Assembly: GCF_015244705.1 (NCBI RefSeq)
Contig: NZ_JABCQF010000012.1
Location: 1-58,791 of the forward strand
From: Gluconobacter potus
Lineage (GTDB): Bacteria > Pseudomonadota > Alphaproteobacteria > Acetobacterales > Acetobacteraceae
Reading direction: 5' to 3'
Length of the DNA: 58,791 nt
Shown: piece after piece, positions 54,877 to 58,791 of the stretch
Position numbering within the stretch: position 1 is the first letter of the stretch
Layout of the letters: every line of letters starts with the position of its first letter
The notes under the pieces: generated by a model
Seen by the model: only the letters and a program-made list of their open reading frames with translations
Database searches by the model: none
Told to the model about the DNA's origin: nothing
Program-made: the position numbers and the translations under genes

Positions 54877-55962
54877 ATGGATATGCAGTATCGTCAGCTT
54901 GGTCGCTCGGGCCTCAAGATTTCAGCACTCAATTTCGGATCGGTGACGTTCGGCGGACAGGGCAATTTTGCCGCTACTGGCAAGGTGGATATCGCCGAAG
55001 CGACCCGCATGGTGGACATCTGCGTCGAGCATGGCGTGAACATGTTCGATACGGCCGATGCCTATTCCGGCGGTGAAGCCGAGGAAATTCTCGGCCGCGT
55101 CCTTCAGGGGCGGAGCCGCGAACTGCTCGTGACCAGCAAGGTGCGTTTTCCAACGGGAAAAGGGCCGAACGAACAGGGTCTCTCGCGTCACCATATCCTC
55201 AATGCCTGCGATGACAGTCTGCGTCGGCTGGGGCGCGATCACATCGATCTCTATTATCTGCATGAATGGGATGGTCTGACGCCGGTCGAGGAGACGCTTG
55301 AGGCGCTCCAGACCCTGCGCGATCAGGGCAAGATCCGTTATGCCGGGATTTCCAATTTTGCGGGCTGGCAGGCCATGAAGCTTCTGGGCGCCGCCGAGCG
55401 GGACCGTCTGATCGCGCCGGTCAGCCAGCAGCTCTATTACTCGCTGGAAGCCCGGGATGCCGAATACGAGCTTCTGCCACTCGCCGTCGATCAGGGGCTG
55501 GGGGTGCAGGTCTGGAGTCCGCTCGCCTGTGGTCTGCTGACGGGCAAATACCGGCGCGGCAAGACGGCGCCGGAAGATTCCCGCCGAATTTCCGGCTGGC
55601 CGGAGCCGGAAGTCCGGGATTTGAAGAAGCTCTATGATACGATCGAGGTTCTGGTGCAGATCGCCGAAGAGCACAGCGTTTCCGCCGCCCGTGTGGCGCT
55701 GGCCTGGACGCTGCACAAGCCGGCGATCACGTCGCTGGTTCTGGGCGCACGCAAGGAAAGCCAGCTTCTGGACAATCTGGCGGCCGCGTCGCTCCGTCTG
55801 ACGCAGGAACAGGTTCGGCGACTTGACGATGTCAGTGCTCCGGATCTCATCTACCCGTACTGGCACCAGAACCGGAATGCCTTTGACCGTCTCTCAAAGG
55901 CGGATCTTGTTTTGCAGGGACCGGCAAAACGTCATCGGGAGGCCCTTGAAACGAAAAAATGA
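54877..55962 (+). CDS. Aldo/keto reductase
   Basis: A 361-residue NADPH-dependent reductase from the ATG at 54877 (AAGGAG upstream; a longer frame to 54700 covers the divergent promoter). TIM-barrel motifs: YRQLGRSGLKISALNFG, VNMFDTADAYSGGEAEEILG with catalytic Asp and Tyr, VTSKVRFPTG with Lys, and YYLHEWDGLTP with the His replaced by the usual H-E-W/D context. The C-terminal GARKESQLLDNL is the cofactor loop. It belongs to the YakC/PdxI-like AKR group; the natural substrate is unknown. Confidence 0.92.
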   Translation: MDMQYRQLGRSGLKISALNFGSVTFGGQGNFAATGKVDIAEATRMVDICVEHGVNMFDTADAYSGGEAEEILGRVLQGRSRELLVTSKVRFPTGKGPNEQGLSRHHILNACDDSLRRLGRDHIDLYYLHEWDGLTPVEETLEALQTLRDQGKIRYAGISNFAGWQAMKLLGAAERDRLIAPVSQQLYYSLEARDAEYELLPLAVDQGLGVQVWSPLACGLLTGKYRRGKTAPEDSRRISGWPEPEVRDLKKLYDTIEVLVQIAEEHSVSAARVALAWTLHKPAITSLVLGARKESQLLDNLAAASLRLTQEQVRRLDDVSAPDLIYPYWHQNRNAFDRLSKADLVLQGPAKRHREALETKK

Positions 55963-55974
55963 CTGCCTAAATAT
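55945..55974 (+). promoter_or_regulatory. Heat-shock (RpoH-type) promoter of clpB
   Basis: CTTGAAA (55945-55951) and CCTAAATAT (55966-55974) are 14 bases apart. This fits the alphaproteobacterial RpoH consensus CTTGAAA-N13/14-C(C/T)TATNT, with one or two mismatches in the -10. It overlaps the end of the aldo/keto reductase gene, about 80 bases before the clpB ATG. A GC hairpin (GGCCGC/GCGGCC, 55983-56005) lies in the leader. Confidence 0.6.
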
Positions 55975-56052
55975 TAATCACAGGCCGCTGCCTCCGGGGG
56001 CGGCCAAGCACATCAATGCCGCCGTAACGGGGCATGAGAGGAATTTAAGAGA

Positions 56053-58653
56053 ATGGACATTCAGAATTTCACCGAACGCAGCCAGGGCTTTCTTCAGGCC
56101 GCACAGACCATTGCGCTTCGGGACTACAACCAGCAGTTGACGCCGGAGCATCTGCTCAAGGCCCTGCTGGATGATGAACAGGGCGCGGCTTCCGGCCTGA
56201 TCCGTGCCGCAGGCGGCGATCCGAAGGTCGTTCAGACTGCCAATGACGCAGCCCTTGCAAAACTGCCAAAAGTTCAGGGCGCGGGTGCCGGTCAGCCGCA
56301 GATGACGCCGGATCTGGCGCGTCTGCTCGATGCTGCTGAATCCGCTGCAAAGGTCGCGGGTGACAGTCATGTCGCGCAGGATCGTCTGCTCGTGGCGATT
56401 GCTGCCAGCCATACGCCTGCAGGCAAGGCGCTCGTTGATGGCAAGGCCGGGGCGCCAGCTCTGGAACGCGCTGTTGCGGAAATCCGCAAGGGACGGACTG
56501 TCACGAGTGCTTCGGCGGAAAACACCTTTGACGCTCTGAAGAAATATGCCCGGGACGTGACCGCTGTCGCGCAGGCTGGCAAGCTTGATCCGGTTATCGG
56601 CCGCGACGAGGAAATCCGCCGGACCATTCAGGTCCTGGCCCGCCGCAGCAAGAACAATCCGGTTCTGATCGGTGAGCCGGGCGTCGGTAAGACGGCCATT
56701 GTCGAAGGGCTTGCACAGCGGATCGTCAATGGTGACGTGCCTGAGGCTCTGCGCAACAAGAAGCTGCTGTCGCTCGACATGGGTGCGCTGATCGCCGGTG
56801 CGAAATATCGTGGTGAGTTCGAGGAGCGTCTGAAGGCTGTTCTCAAGGAAATTGAGACCGCTGAAGGCGAGATCATCCTTTTCATCGACGAAATGCACAC
56901 GCTTGTCGGTGCCGGTCGGTCCGATGGGGCGATGGATGCGTCCAACCTCATCAAGCCGGAACTGGCTCGTGGCACGCTGCATTGCGTGGGCGCGACGACG
57001 CTTGACGAATACCGCAAGTATATTGAGAAGGACGCGGCTCTGGCCCGTCGTTTCCAGCCGGTTTTCGTGGGTGAGCCGTCCGTGGCCGATACGATCTCGA
57101 TCCTGCGTGGCATCAAGGAAAAGTACGAGCTGCATCATGGTGTCCGTATCACGGACAACGCCATCGTTGCGGCCGCGACGCTTTCCAACCGCTACATCAC
57201 GGACCGCTTCCTGCCGGACAAGGCGATCGATCTGATCGACGAGGCTGCCAGCCGTCTGCGGATGCAGATCGACAGCAAGCCGGAAGCGCTGGACGAACTC
57301 GACCGCCGCATCATCCAGCTCAAGATCGAGCGTGAAGCCATCCGCAAGGAGGACGACACAGCCTCGAAGGACCGTCTGGTCGCGCTTGAGGCGGAACTGG
57401 CCGATCTTGAAGAGCAGTCCGATGCGATGGGTGCTGAATGGCATGCCGAAAAGGATCGGGTGAACGCGATCCAGAAGCTGAAGGAACAGCTCGACACGGC
57501 ACGTTCCGATGTGGAAGTCGCGCAGCGTCAGGGTGATCTCGGCAAGGCGTCGGAGCTGATGTACGGCCTGATCCCGAACCTTGAGGCCCAGATCGCCAAG
57601 GCTCAGGAGGAAGAGGACGCCTCATCCAAGAGCGGCCTGTTCGCCGATACCGTGACGGATCAGGGTGTAGCTTCGGTCGTCTCCCGCTGGACCGGTGTTC
57701 CGGTGGACCGGATGCTCGAAGGCGAGCGCGCCAAGCTGATCCGGATGGAAGACACGCTGCGTGAGCGTGTGGTCGGGCAGGAGCAGGCGCTGGTTGCCGT
57801 GTCGAATGCTGTTCGCCGGGCACGGGCCGGTCTTCAGGATCCCAACCGTCCGATCGGCTCGTTCCTGTTCCTCGGCCCGACGGGCGTTGGCAAGACCGAG
57901 CTGACCAAGGCTCTGGCGCAGTTCCTGTTCGATGACGAGAAGGCCCTGCTGCGGATCGACATGAGTGAATTCATGGAGAAGCACGCGGTCTCCCGTCTGA
58001 TCGGCGCCCCTCCGGGCTATGTCGGTTACGATGAAGGTGGCGTGCTGACCGAGGCCGTTCGTCGTCGTCCCTATCAGGTGATCCTGTTCGATGAGGTGGA
58101 GAAGGCCCATGAGGACATCTTCAACATCCTGCTTCAGGTTCTCGATGATGGACGTCTGACGGACGGGCAGGGACGTGTGGTGGACTTCCGCAACACGATC
58201 ATCGTGCTGACCAGTAATCTCGGGTCTGACGTTCTGGCCAATCTGCCGGATGGTGAATCCGTGGATGAGGTCCGTCCGCAAGTCATGCAGGTGGTGCGCA
58301 ATCACTTCCGGCCGGAATTCCTGAACCGTCTGGACGAGATCATCCTGTTCTCCCGTCTGCAGCGCAAGGACATGGACCGGATCGTCAAGATCCAGATCAG
58401 TCGTCTGCAGAAGCTGCTGGAAGATCGCAAGATCGACCTGGAACTGGACGAGAAGGGAACCGAGTGGCTGGCCGCAGCAGGATACGATCCTGTCTATGGC
58501 GCACGTCCGCTCAAGAGGGTCATCCAGCGCAGTCTGCAGAACCCGCTTGCGAGCCTGCTGCTTGAAGGCAGCATCCATGATGGGGAAACGGTCAAGGTTT
58601 CGGCCAATGACAAGGATCTCACGATCGACGGGAAAGCTGTCTCGGCTGACTGA
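56053..58653 (+). CDS. clpB: ClpB protein disaggregase
   Basis: An 866-residue Hsp100 ATPase that works with DnaK to rescue aggregated proteins. N-terminal Clp repeats ([24 protein letters not shown]); first AAA+ domain with [15 protein letters not shown] and LFIDEMHTL; coiled-coil M-domain (about residues 405-530, rich in Glu/Lys/Asp); second AAA+ with [34 protein letters not shown] and [10 protein letters not shown]. Sensor and pore motifs ([19 protein letters not shown]) are present. The heat-shock-like promoter upstream fits its role; it ends at a strong terminator. Confidence 0.98.
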   Translation: MDIQNFTERSQGFLQAAQTIALRDYNQQLTPEHLLKALLDDEQGAASGLIRAAGGDPKVVQTANDAALAKLPKVQGAGAGQPQMTPDLARLLDAAESAAKVAGDSHVAQDRLLVAIAASHTPAGKALVDGKAGAPALERAVAEIRKGRTVTSASAENTFDALKKYARDVTAVAQAGKLDPVIGRDEEIRRTIQVLARRSKNNPVLIGEPGVGKTAIVEGLAQRIVNGDVPEALRNKKLLSLDMGALIAGAKYRGEFEERLKAVLKEIETAEGEIILFIDEMHTLVGAGRSDGAMDASNLIKPELARGTLHCVGATTLDEYRKYIEKDAALARRFQPVFVGEPSVADTISILRGIKEKYELHHGVRITDNAIVAAATLSNRYITDRFLPDKAIDLIDEAASRLRMQIDSKPEALDELDRRIIQLKIEREAIRKEDDTASKDRLVALEAELADLEEQSDAMGAEWHAEKDRVNAIQKLKEQLDTARSDVEVAQRQGDLGKASELMYGLIPNLEAQIAKAQEEEDASSKSGLFADTVTDQGVASVVSRWTGVPVDRMLEGERAKLIRMEDTLRERVVGQEQALVAVSNAVRRARAGLQDPNRPIGSFLFLGPTGVGKTELTKALAQFLFDDEKALLRIDMSEFMEKHAVSRLIGAPPGYVGYDEGGVLTEAVRRRPYQVILFDEVEKAHEDIFNILLQVLDDGRLTDGQGRVVDFRNTIIVLTSNLGSDVLANLPDGESVDEVRPQVMQVVRNHFRPEFLNRLDEIILFSRLQRKDMDRIVKIQISRLQKLLEDRKIDLELDEKGTEWLAAAGYDPVYGARPLKRVIQRSLQNPLASLLLEGSIHDGETVKVSANDKDLTIDGKAVSAD

Positions 58654-58679
58654 TCCCCGTCAGAACCGGTTTCGGTTAG

Positions 58680-58707
58680 AAAAAAGCGCCCAAAAGGCGC
58701 TTTTTTT
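58680..58707 (+). terminator. Rho-independent terminator after clpB
   Basis: AAAAAGCGCC (58681-58690) pairs with GGCGCTTTTT from 58696 around CAAAA; seven or more Ts follow. The remaining 84 bases to the right edge are AT-rich and hold no gene I can support. Confidence 0.9.
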
Positions 58708-58791
58708 GTCTTTTTATTATTTCTAAATCGGAATGGGTCATGGGGATAAGTGGATTTTGTTAAGGATTTCAGGGCTTTCGGAATGTGGACA

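Noticed and set aside
55978-57444. 488-residue open frame antisense to clpB
   Set aside because: ClpB motifs are unambiguous on the plus strand; the antisense frame has no family resemblance.

Overview
The window reads as a stretch of acetic acid bacterium chromosome, most likely Gluconobacter or a close relative in the Acetobacteraceae. The evidence is high-GC coding sequence, an NADPH-type mannitol 2-dehydrogenase, repeated OprB-type carbohydrate porins, and a circularly permuted tmRNA gene of the alphaproteobacterial kind whose tag reads ANDNSEVLAVAA. This assignment rests on recognised families, not on a database match. Almost all sequence is coding. I see no insertion sequence, prophage, CRISPR array or rRNA operon, so this is mostly core chromosome.

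Layout. 1-5.8 kb: tail of an efflux outer-membrane protein, a secreted alpha/beta hydrolase, a DnaJ-like co-chaperone flanked by two tiny ORFs, a POT peptide transporter and an OprB porin. 5.8-10.7 kb: a TonB-dependent siderophore-type receptor with a Fur-like box in its promoter, a second OprB porin, and a divergent POTRA-domain protein whose start codon is unclear. 10.8-15.2 kb: DUF1643 protein, exported peroxiredoxin, lytic transglycosylase lipoprotein, and an ABC-2 polysaccharide exporter pair. 15.3-18.8 kb: VOC protein, SspB, tmRNA, ThyX, tRNA-Thr and a 455-bp AT-richer intergenic stretch with hairpins and a DnaA box. 18.8-25.7 kb: small lipoprotein, Mrp, Do-type protease, FUSC protein, mannitol dehydrogenase, DUF3309 peptide and a DjlA-like protein. 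26-34 kb: queG, a periplasmic adenosine deaminase plus NUP-family pair, MgtC-like protein, tgt and queA. 34-42 kb: mazG, argC, tRNA-Leu, serC-hisZ, purA, then a pseudokinase with a membrane partner. 42-58.8 kb: dapF-mtaB-ftsY, methyltransferase, DEAD-box helicase, ydfG-ppk2-GT61, yqgE, grxB, a DPP-IV-like peptidase, aldo/keto reductase and clpB.

Functional links. SspB beside ssrA joins the ribosome-rescue tag to its ClpXP adaptor. Three queuosine genes (queG, tgt, queA) lie within about 7 kb, and Tgt has lost the three cysteines that normally hold its structural zinc. Adenosine deaminase and the NUP protein overlap by four bases and both carry signal peptides, which suggests purine nucleoside salvage outside the cytoplasm. 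ClpB sits behind a heat-shock-like promoter.

The most unusual items are the zinc-ligand-free Tgt, the pseudokinase/membrane-protein pair, the POTRA-only protein with no canonical start codon ahead of its signal peptide, and a triple-hairpin intergenic element beside tgt. I did not find a convincing wholly new multigene defence or metabolic system. Domain and start-site calls come from reading translations by eye; no search was run.
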